Origin: Paraflavitalea soli
Lineage (GTDB): Bacteria > Bacteroidota > Bacteroidia > Chitinophagales > Chitinophagaceae
Length of the DNA stretch: 64,000 nucleotides
Direction of reading: 5' to 3'
NCBI RefSeq assembly: GCF_003555545.1
Contig: NZ_CP032157.1
Span: 5,770,546-5,834,545, forward strand
Shown here one piece after another: positions 1 to 7,723 of this stretch. The translations under genes were made by a program, and so were the position numbers. Position 1 is the stretch's first letter. Each line of letters starts with the position of its first letter. The notes below the pieces were generated by a model. It made no database searches, was not told the origin of the DNA, and worked only from the letters and a program-made list of their open reading frames with translations.

Positions 1-645
1 ATAACCCGAAATAAAGGCTGCCACAGGACTGATCAGCAATTTGATCGGTGAGGTCTTTTTACCTTGTTCATACATCGCCTGCGCCTGTATGCTCGTAAAT
101 TTATTGAGCTGTGCAATATGTTCAGAAAAAGTATAATAAGAATAATGCAAAATATCACCCGGCAGGCGCGTCACCTTCGCCCCCACCGCCATTTCCATCC
201 GGTCATGCGGATTAACCCCTCCCCACCTGCCTTTGCGGCGATCAAATATCCGCAGTTTCCGGTCCGGATACCAGGTGCCGTGCCTGATCCATTTCCCGCA
301 ATAATTGGTACAGCGGTTCATAACATACCCATCCGCATCAAAACCATCCCGCTTCACCTGCATGATAGCTGCTTTCAACACATCATCTACGGCCTCATCT
401 GCATCCAGCGATAAAACCATGTCATGCGATGCCTGGTCCAACGCAAAATTTTTCTGCTCTATATACCCCAAAAAAGCCTGCTCTATAAAACGTACCCCAA
501 ACTCACCGCATATTTTCTTGGTACCATCAACACTCAGCGAATCCACCACCACTACCTCATCCGCCAGCCCACGCACACTTTCCAGGCACCGCCCTATGTT
601 TTTTTCCTCATTAAACGTAATGATCACAACAGATAAAAATGACAT
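1..645 (-). CDS. Glycosyltransferase family 2, LPS-core type (C-terminus cut by window edge)
   Basis: The reverse strand reads open from an ATG at 645 to base 1, giving 215 codons with no stop, so the C-terminus lies outside the window. The N-terminus has the GT-A pattern: strand SVVIITFNEE at residues 5-14, then VVVVDSLSVDGT at 31-42, and the metal and nucleotide-sugar binding DAD at 81-83. A later stretch RHGTWYPDRKLRIF resembles the WaaE/KdtX subgroup, which adds sugars to the LPS inner core. The enzyme should act at the cytoplasmic face of the inner membrane. Donor and acceptor sugars cannot be read from the sequence. It is divergent from the Lon-N gene at 737. The fold is clear, while the LPS assignment is inference from subgroup resemblance. 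Confidence 0.85.
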   Translation of the reverse strand, partial: MSFLSVVIITFNEEKNIGRCLESVRGLADEVVVVDSLSVDGTKKICGEFGVRFIEQAFLGYIEQKNFALDQASHDMVLSLDADEAVDDVLKAAIMQVKRDGFDADGYVMNRCTNYCGKWIRHGTWYPDRKLRIFDRRKGRWGGVNPHDRMEMAVGAKVTRLPGDILHYSYYTFSEHIAQLNKFTSIQAQAMYEQGKKTSPIKLLISPVAAFISGY

Positions 646-736
646 GCGCGGCTTTTTACAAAGGCGTAAAAATAGGCATTTCAGGCCGGTGTGAATTGCG
701 CTTTTTTAACGCAATCCGATTTCGTTACTTTGTACC

Positions 737-1387
737 ATGACTAATTTCATTCCCATATTTCCTTTGGGTATTGTAGTGTTTCCCGGTGAAAAAGTGCACC
801 TGCATATTTTTGAACCCCGCTACAAACAACTGATCAATGAATGCTACGAAAGTAAAAAGCCCTTTGGAATACCTACAGTAGTCAACAACAAGTTACAGGA
901 AATGGGTACCCTGGTGCAGGTTACAGACATCGTTCAAACCTACGACAATGGCGAAATGGATGTAAAAACCCAGGGATTGAAAGTATTCCGCACCCTGGAA
1001 GTGATCAAGGCCGTTCCCGACAAACTGTACAGCGGCGCCATCGTCAACTACCCCGAAAACGATGAAGATGCCGGCAACCGCCAGCTCATGCAAAAAGTGA
1101 TCGCCGGCGTCAAAGAGTTACACCGCCTCCTCAACGTTAGCAAGGATTTCAAAAAACCAGAGGAACTCCTCCAATCCTACGATGTAGGCCACCATGCCGG
1201 CCTTTCACTCGAAGAAGAATATGAGTTGCTGGGGCTGTTGAAAGAACTGCAACGCCAGGAATACATCAAGCGCCACTTGCAAAAGGTATTACCCATGCTC
1301 ATGGAAATGGAACAGCTGAAGGAAAAAGTAAAGCTCAATGGCCACTTTCGCAACCTGTCTGCTTTCGACCTCGACCTGGATATCTAG
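737..1387 (+). CDS. Lon N-terminal (LON substrate-binding) domain protein
   Basis: The 216-aa protein is built on the substrate-binding domain found at the N-terminus of Lon protease. It starts with the family pattern PIFPLGIVVFPGE and HIFEPRYKQLI (residues 6-33) and continues with VTDIVQTYDNGEMDVKTQGLKVFR. No AAA+ ATPase or Ser-Lys protease domain follows, so it is a stand-alone domain protein and not Lon itself. The C-terminal half is helical and charged. Stand-alone LON-domain proteins are common in Bacteroidota, and their client or partner is not established. The ATG is 5 nt downstream of a TTACTTTG element that resembles the phylum -7 box. coaX follows after 70 bp. Confidence 0.85.
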   Translation: MTNFIPIFPLGIVVFPGEKVHLHIFEPRYKQLINECYESKKPFGIPTVVNNKLQEMGTLVQVTDIVQTYDNGEMDVKTQGLKVFRTLEVIKAVPDKLYSGAIVNYPENDEDAGNRQLMQKVIAGVKELHRLLNVSKDFKKPEELLQSYDVGHHAGLSLEEEYELLGLLKELQRQEYIKRHLQKVLPMLMEMEQLKEKVKLNGHFRNLSAFDLDLDI

Positions 1388-1418
1388 CCCCATCGGCAGC
1401 AAATGATCAGCGCAAAAG

Positions 1419-1454
1419 ATTCTGTATTCTGTCTTCTATATTCTGTATTCTTGT
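1419..1454 (+). repeat. Heptanucleotide tandem repeat upstream of coaX
   Basis: Five consecutive near-identical units fill the leader of coaX: ATTCTGT at 1419 and 1426, CTTCTAT at 1433, ATTCTGT at 1440, and an 8-nt variant ATTCTTGT at 1447. The array ends 4 nt before the ATG. The last unit supplies TATTCTTG, one mismatch from the TAnnTTTG -7 box. The string TTCTATATTCTG (1434-1445) recurs exactly in the nadK leader on the minus strand. Confidence 0.8.
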
Positions 1455-1457
1455 ACT

Positions 1458-2189
1458 ATGTCCCAAACAACGCTTTGCTTCGACTTTGGCAATACCAGGC
1501 TAAAATGCGCCGTATTTGAAGGAGACACCCTCAAAGAAATGCTGGTATTGGAAAATGATCAGGATGATACCATCCAGGGCCTCATCCGGCAATACCGACC
1601 GGCAAAATCCATCCTTTCCTCCGTCATCAGCCACAATCCGGATATGGAAACTCTGTTGGCAGCAGCTACCCGCTTCCACAAGCTGGACCATCATTCCCGC
1701 CTGCCCGTTACCACCCCCGTAGGAAAACCGGAAGATATTGGGGCCGACCGCCTCGCCATGGTAGTGGCCGCCGTTCACCTGTTCCCCGGAAAAAATAACC
1801 TGGTGATAGGCCTGGGCACCGCTATTACCTATAACTTCGTCAACAAATACCATGAATTCATAGGAGGGGGTATTTCACCCGGTATGGAAATGCGGTTTAA
1901 GTCCCTGCACCACTATACTGCAAAGCTCCCCCTGGTCAAAAAAGACTGGAATCTATCCCTCATTGGCTACGACACCCGAACCAACATATTAAGTGGAGTT
2001 ATCCTTGGGATGGCTAAAGAAATCGACGGAATGATAGAATTTTATGACGAAAAATACGACAACTTTAACGTCCTCTTAACCGGGGGTGATACACCCTTTT
2101 TTGTCTATCATCTGAAAAACAAGATATTTGCAGACCCTAATTTAATCTATAAAGGCCTTTATGCCATTAGTGAGCACAACAATGTATAA
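1458..2189 (+). CDS. coaX: Type III pantothenate kinase
   Basis: CoaX phosphorylates pantothenate in the first committed step of CoA synthesis in the cytosol. The 243-aa length fits the family. Visible motifs are the phosphate-binding DFGNT at residues 9-13, GADRL at 95-99 with the conserved Asp at 97, a GTAIT motif at 120-124, and GGGISPGMEMR near 137-146, which helps bind pantothenate. The usual Asp residues flanking the GTA motif are Gly118 and Asn126 here, which is odd and is reported as a finding. The stop overlaps the next gene's start by 8 nt. The coaX, outer-membrane protein, lptC order is common in Bacteroidota. The leader consists of 7-bp repeats. Confidence 0.93.
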   Translation: MSQTTLCFDFGNTRLKCAVFEGDTLKEMLVLENDQDDTIQGLIRQYRPAKSILSSVISHNPDMETLLAAATRFHKLDHHSRLPVTTPVGKPEDIGADRLAMVVAAVHLFPGKNNLVIGLGTAITYNFVNKYHEFIGGGISPGMEMRFKSLHHYTAKLPLVKKDWNLSLIGYDTRTNILSGVILGMAKEIDGMIEFYDEKYDNFNVLLTGGDTPFFVYHLKNKIFADPNLIYKGLYAISEHNNV

Positions 2190-3483
2190 GAAAATCAATC
2201 TGTTAGGAATAGTCTGCTTATGTTGGCTCTCCTTTGCACAGGCACAAACCGAAAACTCTCCTTACTCGCGTTATGGACTGGGGGACGTAGTACCCGGCCA
2301 AAATATGCTGAATCGCGGTATGGGGGGCGTCTCCGCTGCTTACTACGACTTTAATACCGTCAATTTCATCAATCCGGCCTCCTATGGCCGCCTGCAGGCT
2401 ACCACCCTCGACCTGGGCGTTGAAATGGTCAGCCGTACCCTGAGGGCCAATAATCCGGCCCGCAAATACAATTCTTACAGCCCCAATATTTCTTATATCC
2501 AGCTCGCATTCCCCCTCAAAAAAGGTGGCGGCTGGGGACTGAACCTGGGCCTGCGCCCCATTACCCGCATCAATTATAAGATCGGACAGGGAGAACGCAT
2601 GTACCTGGGAACACCAGGCGACACCTTCGATATCAGCACGTTATATGAAGGAAATGGCGGATCTTATGAGGCCCATATCGGAACAGGCGTAGCCATCACA
2701 AGAGACCTTACCGTGGGCGTAAATATCGGCTACACATTTGGTTCCAAAGACTATAGCACCCGCAAAGCCATCCTCGATACCTTGGCCTATTACTACAAAT
2801 CCAACCACGAAACCAAAACCAACTTTGGTGGCGCTATGCTCAATGCAGGTATCCAATACACCGCCAGGCTCGATAAAAAGAACTGGCTCCGTTTCGGTGC
2901 TTACGGCAACCTGGAAGCAAAATACAAGGGCCATCGTGACATTATCCGCGAAACCTTTGAATACAACTCCAACAGTGGCGCCCCGCAAACAATTGACTCC
3001 GTTTACACAGAAAAGGATATTTCAGGTGATGTAACCTATCCCGCCTCCTTTGGAGCTGGTGTAATCTTCGACCGCCTGGGCAAATGGCAAATAGGAGTAG
3101 ATTACGCACAACAACAATGGAACAATTACCAGTTTTTCGGCAATAAAGACTCCGTACAGAATAGTTGGCAATTGAAAATTGGCGCACAGCTTACCCCCTC
3201 CGGCGGTAAAAGCTACTGGAATTTTGTAAGCTACCGGGCTGGCTTCCAGTTTGGTCAGGATTATATCAAGGTCGACGGCGATCTTCCCACCTGGACCCTT
3301 TCAGCAGGTATCGGTTTCCCCATGCGCAAACCGGCCTATACCAACCAGTTTTCTGTTATCAATACCGTATTTGAATTTGGCCGCCGTGGTGACAACAAAA
3401 GCCTCGTACGCGAAAGCTTTTTCCGTGTAGGTATTGGCTTATCTTTAAGCGATATTTGGTTCCAGAAGTACAAGTACGATTAA
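2182..3483 (+). CDS. Outer-membrane beta-barrel protein of the coaX-lptC locus
   Basis: The 433-aa protein starts best at the ATG at 2182 (MYKKINLLGI), which gives a signal peptide ending near FAQAQ; an ATG 21 nt upstream lies inside coaX and would spoil the signal. The mature N-terminus carries SPYSRYGLGD and NRGMGGVSAAYYDF, a signature of FadL/OmpP1-like barrels in Bacteroidota. Alternating amphipathic strands rich in Tyr, Trp and Gly run to the C-terminus. It lies between coaX and lptC, so a role in the outer membrane linked to envelope biogenesis is plausible, but no substrate can be named. Translation is probably coupled to coaX through the 8-nt overlap. Confidence 0.85.
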   Translation: MYKKINLLGIVCLCWLSFAQAQTENSPYSRYGLGDVVPGQNMLNRGMGGVSAAYYDFNTVNFINPASYGRLQATTLDLGVEMVSRTLRANNPARKYNSYSPNISYIQLAFPLKKGGGWGLNLGLRPITRINYKIGQGERMYLGTPGDTFDISTLYEGNGGSYEAHIGTGVAITRDLTVGVNIGYTFGSKDYSTRKAILDTLAYYYKSNHETKTNFGGAMLNAGIQYTARLDKKNWLRFGAYGNLEAKYKGHRDIIRETFEYNSNSGAPQTIDSVYTEKDISGDVTYPASFGAGVIFDRLGKWQIGVDYAQQQWNNYQFFGNKDSVQNSWQLKIGAQLTPSGGKSYWNFVSYRAGFQFGQDYIKVDGDLPTWTLSAGIGFPMRKPAYTNQFSVINTVFEFGRRGDNKSLVRESFFRVGIGLSLSDIWFQKYKYD

Positions 3484-3486
3484 TCC

Positions 3487-4065
3487 ATGCAAAGGCATTC
3501 TACAACATATTTACTCAGAATAGCAGCTCTTCTCCTGAGCTGCTTTTTTGTGCTGATCGCCTGTGAAAATGACCAGCGTGAAGTAGATAACCTTTTTTCA
3601 AAAAAGATCCTGCTCGAAGAAGCCACACAGATAGAAAGCTTCCTGAGCGAAAAAGGAATCGTAAAGGCCAAACTCACTTCTCCTTACATGCTGCGCCGTA
3701 CAGCCGACTCTGCCTACATGGAGTTCCCCAGGTCCCTGCATGTCGATTTCTACGACACCACCTCCCGCATAGAAAGCATCCTCGATGCCCGTTATGCCAA
3801 ATATTTTGAATTCGACCGCAAAGTATTGCTCCGCGATAGCGTAGTAGTGATCAGCATGATCAATGGTGATACTCTGCGCACGTCAGAACTGTGGTGGGAC
3901 CAGAACAAACAGGAATTTTATACCACCGCTCCCGCCCGTATTCACCAACGCACCCAAACCCTGCACGCCGCACAGGGATTAAGGGCCGCCCAAAACCTTA
4001 CCTGGAAAGAATTCTACCAGGCCTCCGGACGTTTCCTTACCTCCGACTCTACCTTTATGCAATAA
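3487..4065 (+). CDS. lptC: LPS export periplasmic protein LptC (lipoprotein form)
   Basis: LptC is the bitopic or periplasmic partner of the LptBFG transporter and passes lipopolysaccharide towards LptA. The protein is 192 aa, like typical LptC. The N-terminus has a hydrophobic segment ending in LIAC with Cys26, a lipobox, so this version may be lipid-anchored, as is usual in Bacteroidota. The body has the LptC pattern: GIVKAKLTSPYM, ILDARYAKYFEFDRKVLLRDSVVV, GDTLRTSELWWD and FYTTAPARI, which form the stacked beta-strands of the OstA-like jellyroll. It begins 3 nt after the preceding outer-membrane protein gene, in the same operon. A terminator follows about 95 nt downstream. Confidence 0.9.
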   Translation: MQRHSTTYLLRIAALLLSCFFVLIACENDQREVDNLFSKKILLEEATQIESFLSEKGIVKAKLTSPYMLRRTADSAYMEFPRSLHVDFYDTTSRIESILDARYAKYFEFDRKVLLRDSVVVISMINGDTLRTSELWWDQNKQEFYTTAPARIHQRTQTLHAAQGLRAAQNLTWKEFYQASGRFLTSDSTFMQ

Positions 4066-4157
4066 GGATGATCCTTTCTTTTGGGCTTTCGGGCTTCTCC
4101 ATATGCCTTCTTCCTGGAACTTTCATAGACACAAAATATTCACCTTTTCCAGCTTAC

Positions 4158-4183
4158 AAAACCCCGCTTTTGGCGGGCTTTTT
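4158..4183 (+). terminator. Rho-independent terminator after lptC
   Basis: The arms CCCGC (4163-4167) and GCGGG (4173-4177) enclose a five-base loop and are followed by C and five Ts. The flanking As on the left can extend the stem into the T-run. It closes the coaX-lptC operon. Confidence 0.8.
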
Positions 4184-4300
4184 GTGCCTTTAATGGCAGC
4201 TCTTTCTCTGACCTCCCTGGCAAACGCGGTCATATAGCACCCCAATAGTGGTATTTCCTCCTCTTCACAACACTGGTTTGCCAGCCAATCCCGGCACCCC

Positions 4301-4355
4301 TTATCGGGACCTTATCGAGACCTTATCGAGACCTTATCGGGACTTCATCGAGACC
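4301..4355 (+). repeat. 11-bp tandem repeat, five units
   Basis: Five head-to-tail copies of TTATCGRGACC start at 4301, 4312, 4323, 4334 and 4345. Units 1 and 4 carry GGG, units 2, 3 and 5 carry GAG, and the junction of units 4 and 5 has a C-to-T change. The period is close to one DNA helical turn. An unrelated 11-bp array lies at 61045. Confidence 0.9.
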
Positions 4356-4675
4356 CTCCTCCTACTCACCTCCTTACCAGACCCGCCTCAGACAGGTACC
4401 AGCCTTACTCCCCGTAGCCATCAGACACCCCAACCCCAGCCCAAACAGCCACCCCTTCTAAGTAAGCAAATCCTAAGTCGCGGCAGCAACCCCAAACCTG
4501 AAACTCCAAATCCGAAACCCTCCTCCCAACCATCAACTCCCGGCTATTTTGTCTTTCGGTCTTTCCGGCTTCCCGTCTTCCGGACTCCCCACCTTCGTAC
4601 CTTGTGCCTGAAAAAAATATTTCCCTCACCTTTCCAACCTTTTTACATCCCTTTCCTCTTATTATCAGAACGGCA

Positions 4676-5227
4676 TTGGAAAAAATAGCACACATACTAA
4701 CGGCGATAGTGAGAAAGGCAACCCTGGGCGATGATGAAGCCCGGAGCATGCTCTATGAACAGTTCGCACAAAAGATGTTCAGTATCTGTGTCCGGATGAC
4801 CGGTAATCGCCCCGATGCGGAAGATATTTTACAGGAATCTTTCATCACTGCATTCAACAGTTTGCACCAGCTCCGGGAGCAGCACCTGTTTGAACCCTGG
4901 CTCCGCCGGATCATCGTGACTGAATGTATACGCCATGTAAAAAAAGTGGTCCGCTGGCAGCCCGTAGAGGAAGAGTTCATGAACTTTCCCAATGCCGAAA
5001 CCGACAACTGGCTCCAGGGCATCAGCTTCGAACAGATCCACCAGGAGATCAAAGCCCTGCCAGGCGGCTGCCGGGAAGTGTTCAACCTGTATGTCATCGA
5101 AAATTATTCGCACCAGCAAATTGCCGACGCCCTCGAAATAACCTTATCGACATCAAAAAGTCAGTATCACCGGGCCCGGCAATTATTAAAAGAAAGGTTA
5201 CTAAAACAATTGGTACGTCATGGATGA
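4676..5227 (+). CDS. ECF-family RNA polymerase sigma factor
   Basis: The protein has the two-domain ECF layout. The sigma-2 region, around SICVRMTGNRPDAEDILQES, contacts the polymerase and the -10 element. The sigma-4 region, LPGGCREVFNLYVIE followed by YSHQQIADAL, is a helix-turn-helix for the -35 element. The start is uncertain: GTG at 4604, TTG at 4676 and GTG at 4709 are in frame. I chose 4676 because it gives a normal-length N-terminus before the conserved LYEQFAQKMF, whereas the 4604 version adds a repeat-derived, proline-rich leader. The stop overlaps the anti-sigma gene start by 8 nt, a sign of translational coupling. It probably directs a surface or envelope regulon including its own operon; that is inference. 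Confidence 0.88.
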   Translation: MEKIAHILTAIVRKATLGDDEARSMLYEQFAQKMFSICVRMTGNRPDAEDILQESFITAFNSLHQLREQHLFEPWLRRIIVTECIRHVKKVVRWQPVEEEFMNFPNAETDNWLQGISFEQIHQEIKALPGGCREVFNLYVIENYSHQQIADALEITLSTSKSQYHRARQLLKERLLKQLVRHG

Positions 5228-5972
5228 ATTTAAAAAATACCTCTTTGATCACCGTGATGAGCTCGATGCAGAGAAGCCACCACGCCCGCAGGTATGGAAA
5301 CATATCCAGCGGGAAACCCGGGTGGTCAACAAGTCGGTTATTCCGATGATGGTAAAATGGATGGCTGCCGCCGCAATCCTGGTGGCAGTTTCCATACTGA
5401 TCTACCAGCTGCAGCGCCCCGCAAAACCCGATGCGCCCCAGTTGGCTGAAAACAAAACAAAAAAACCAGCCATCAGCCCGGAGTCAGATAGCCCGACAGA
5501 CTCATCTGTTGGTACGCCATCCACAGCGGTCGTTGAAGAACCTGTCGTTGAACTGCCCAGCCCTAAGTTGATCAGGGAAAAAACAACGCCCGCACGCAGG
5601 TTGGCTAAAAAAGAAAAAACAACGCCCAATAAGTTACCCAAATCGCCCTTGCAGGCTGTAGAAGATAATTATGCCACCATTATCAGCTACCAGCAACAAA
5701 AACTGGAAAAAACGCCCATCTATACCGAAAGTCCCGGCTACTTCCATGTATTCAAAAAACAGTGGCTCGACCTGGAACGCGATGAGAAAAAAGTAAAACA
5801 GGACGTACGCCTGTATGGGATGAACAGCAATATCGTTGACAAACTCATACAGCTCTACCAGCAAAAATTGTGGCTCCTGAAAGAGCTGCAGTCAGAGATC
5901 AATAAAATGAATGTACGCGCTAAACAACATCCCGACATTCAAAGAACCAACCCCGCATATTTAAAACTGTAA
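5220..5972 (+). CDS. Putative membrane anti-sigma factor
   Basis: The 250-aa protein has a short cytosolic N-terminus (MDEFKKYLFDHRDELDAEKPP), one transmembrane helix at about residues 42-62 (KWMAAAAILVAVSILIYQL), a Pro/Thr/Lys-rich linker, and a helical C-terminal part. Topology and the 8-nt overlap with the upstream ECF sigma gene fit an anti-sigma factor holding the sigma at the membrane. No zinc-binding HxxxCxxC motif is visible, so it is not a ZAS-type anti-sigma. It could also be a structural membrane protein of the same operon. The call rests mainly on context. Confidence 0.7.
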   Translation: MDEFKKYLFDHRDELDAEKPPRPQVWKHIQRETRVVNKSVIPMMVKWMAAAAILVAVSILIYQLQRPAKPDAPQLAENKTKKPAISPESDSPTDSSVGTPSTAVVEEPVVELPSPKLIREKTTPARRLAKKEKTTPNKLPKSPLQAVEDNYATIISYQQQKLEKTPIYTESPGYFHVFKKQWLDLERDEKKVKQDVRLYGMNSNIVDKLIQLYQQKLWLLKELQSEINKMNVRAKQHPDIQRTNPAYLKL

Positions 5973-5988
5973 AAAACAAAACACAAGC

Positions 5989-7299
5989 ATGAATAACAAG
6001 AAACTATTTCCGGCCCTCCTGCTGGCAGGAACCCTATTCGCTGCAGGCGCCACCACTACCCAGGCCCAACAAACACTTACCAAAGAGATCACCCAGGAAG
6101 TTCCTTCACAAAAAGGCTCTCTTATTCGCATCGTCACCTCATCCCGCAAAGTGGCCATCAAAAGCTGGGATCAAAATAAGGTGAAAGTAACCATGGAACT
6201 GGTCTACGACACTTCTCTCGCAAGAAAAACCAGGACCGACGCAGACTGGTTTGAAGACCTCGGGGTGAATATTAAACCCTTCAGCAACCGGGTAGACATT
6301 CTTACCAGCACTACATCTGGCGCTTATTCGAAGAATTTACGTACTACCGGTCAGGGTTTTGTTACGATCCATGAACAAGGTAATATCAAATACAAGACAG
6401 CACCCAACTCTGTCTACATTGACGGCCAGGCCAGATCACTGAACGATGTAACCGTAAAAGCCCTTTCTTCAAAAATAGGAATAGGTGTAGTAGCTGTACG
6501 TATCATGAACGTCATGATCCCTGCCGGTTGCAAGCTCGACATTGAAAACAAATATGGTGATGTGGTCATCGGCATGAACGTCGACGAGGCCAAGCTCGAG
6601 ATAAACAACGGCGCCCTCGATGCACAGGATATCAAAGACCTCAAACTAACCGGCACCTATTGCAACGCCAACCTGGGCAATATCGACAAAGCCGAAGTAG
6701 AATTTACCAACGGTACCTTCCGCGCACAAAATATCAACGACCTGGATATGGATTCAAAATCCTCTACCATCGAGTATGAAAAAGGCAACTACCTCTATGT
6801 ACGCAGCCAGGCCGATAATTATACCATCGATGCCATCGACAAAGTAGACGGTCGCAAAGTATATGGCAGCTTCAAGATCGACCAGCTCAACAACAGCTTC
6901 GACCTCGAAGGCAATAACGTAGACATCAAATTCCGCAACATTGGCCCCGATGTAACACTCATCAAGATCAACAACAAGTATGGCGATGTACGCCTGCCTG
7001 TTAAGAACCTGAAGAACTACTATGTAGACTTCATCGGAAACTACTCTACTGTATTTGCACCCTTCCAGAAAGAAGTGGTAAAAGAAGAAGAGAAGAAAGA
7101 AGAAAAGAAAGAGGGTGATGGAGACGCTAAATTAAAGGACGTAGTAGTAACCGGATATGCCCAAAACTATAGAAAAGGAGGAGCATCAGGCGTAGGCGAG
7201 GTAGCTCCCCGTCATTTTACCAGCGCAGTAGGCGATACCAAAGGAAAACACACCCGTATAGAGCTTACCTGCCACTCCTGCACCGTCGATTTCAAGTAG
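5989..7299 (+). CDS. Secreted DUF4097-like beta-helix protein
   Basis: The 436-aa protein has a signal peptide (LLLAGTLFAAGATTTQAQQ). Repeated short strands such as LDIENKYGDVVIG, AKLEINNGALDAQDIKDLKL, VEFTNGTFRAQNINDLDM and IKINNKYGDVRLPV are typical of the DUF4097/putative adhesin fold. Such proteins often sit next to an ECF sigma and anti-sigma pair, as here (16 bp downstream). Near the C-terminus a lysine/glutamate-rich linker (about residues 364-380) leads into DVVVTGYAQNYRKGG, which resembles the sequence before the plug of SusC-type receptors and is odd in this family. Export to the periplasm or outer membrane is likely. Its function is unknown; envelope-stress output is an inference from the operon. 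Confidence 0.8.
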   Translation: MNNKKLFPALLLAGTLFAAGATTTQAQQTLTKEITQEVPSQKGSLIRIVTSSRKVAIKSWDQNKVKVTMELVYDTSLARKTRTDADWFEDLGVNIKPFSNRVDILTSTTSGAYSKNLRTTGQGFVTIHEQGNIKYKTAPNSVYIDGQARSLNDVTVKALSSKIGIGVVAVRIMNVMIPAGCKLDIENKYGDVVIGMNVDEAKLEINNGALDAQDIKDLKLTGTYCNANLGNIDKAEVEFTNGTFRAQNINDLDMDSKSSTIEYEKGNYLYVRSQADNYTIDAIDKVDGRKVYGSFKIDQLNNSFDLEGNNVDIKFRNIGPDVTLIKINNKYGDVRLPVKNLKNYYVDFIGNYSTVFAPFQKEVVKEEEKKEEKKEGDGDAKLKDVVVTGYAQNYRKGGASGVGEVAPRHFTSAVGDTKGKHTRIELTCHSCTVDFK

Positions 7300-7341
7300 C
7301 ACACGCAAGTTTATTTGCCCCATAATTAGAATATAGCCAAC

Positions 7342-7371
7342 AGGGAGCGGCTAACAACCGCTTCCCTTTTT
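7342..7371 (+). terminator. Terminator closing the sigma/anti-sigma/DUF4097 operon
   Basis: GGGAGCGG (7343-7350) pairs with CCGCTTCCC (7358-7366) with one bulged T. The loop has seven bases and five Ts follow. Confidence 0.8.
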
Positions 7372-7384
7372 ACCCCCGCCCTTT

Positions 7385-7410
7385 AAAAGTATAGCCATGA
7401 ATTTTACAAA
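7385..7410 (+). repeat. 26-bp direct repeat, copy 1 (spans a start codon)
   Basis: Bases 7385-7410 are identical to 7698-7723. The repeat begins AAAAGTATAGCC, includes the ATG of the small ORF at 7397, and runs through its first four codons (MNFT) and into the fifth. Confidence 0.95.
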
Positions 7411-7624
7411 AAATACTTTTTACTGGCCCTTGTTATGCCTTGCTTTCAGCCTCTTTATCTTAAAAGCGGCCATCCATAGGAAAGAGGCCAACACCACAAC
7501 TTCAACAGAGAAAGGGGAAAAAGATAGATCCAAAGAACTCAACGGGGGCTTTCGTCAAGCAAATATGCCAATTGATCAAAATTACCCGATAACTGCTGCC
7601 TCTCTATATAATTTAGCTATATAA
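7397..7624 (+). CDS. Small hypothetical ORF, probable remnant duplicate of the next gene's 5' end
   Basis: This 75-aa ORF begins MNFTK and has a hydrophobic segment (WPLLCLAFSLFILKA) followed by a polar, Lys/Glu/Thr-rich tail. Its first 14 coding bases and 12 upstream bases match the start region of the TonB-type receptor gene at 7710 exactly. Weaker similarity continues through the signal-peptide region (LLCLAFSLF against LCLLFAAL). After that the two sequences part. The simplest reading is a duplicated and truncated leader or signal region. A genuine small membrane or exported peptide is possible. No domain is recognisable in the tail. Confidence 0.45.
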   Translation: MNFTKNTFYWPLLCLAFSLFILKAAIHRKEANTTTSTEKGEKDRSKELNGGFRQANMPIDQNYPITAASLYNLAI

Positions 7625-7697
7625 AACAACACAAGCTACAAAGCCTGGCATTGTCTTCATAAAGGATCTGCTCCGACATATACCGCCAACAAAACTC

Positions 7698-7723
7698 AAA
7701 AGTATAGCCATGAATTTTACAAA
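7698..7723 (+). repeat. 26-bp direct repeat, copy 2 (spans the receptor start codon)
   Basis: This is the second perfect copy, 313 bp downstream of the first. It contains the ATG at 7710 of the TonB-type receptor gene. Confidence 0.95.

Larger units (their letters stand above)
4066..4675. other. Gene-free stretch made of short tandem repeats
   Basis: After the lptC terminator, about 500 nt carry no convincing gene. The stretch is C-rich on the plus strand and holds three kinds of short tandem array: 11-bp units at 4301-4355, 7-bp units at 4491-4518 (CCCAAAC, CTGAAAC, TCCAAAT, CCGAAAC) and 8-bp units at 4553-4592 (CTTTCGGT, CTTTCCGG, CTTCCCGT, CTTCCGGA, CTCCCCAC). The TACCTTGT string near 4598 resembles a degenerate -7 box for the sigma-factor operon. 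Confidence 0.75.

Noticed and set aside
64-694. Three plus-strand frames at the left edge
   Set aside because: They lie opposite the glycosyltransferase gene, whose minus-strand translation is far more convincing.
4248-4688. 146-codon plus-strand frame over the repeat-rich gap
   Set aside because: It consists of translated short tandem repeats (RDLIETL-type repeats, Pro/Thr/Ser-rich), overlaps the sigma gene in another frame and resembles no protein.
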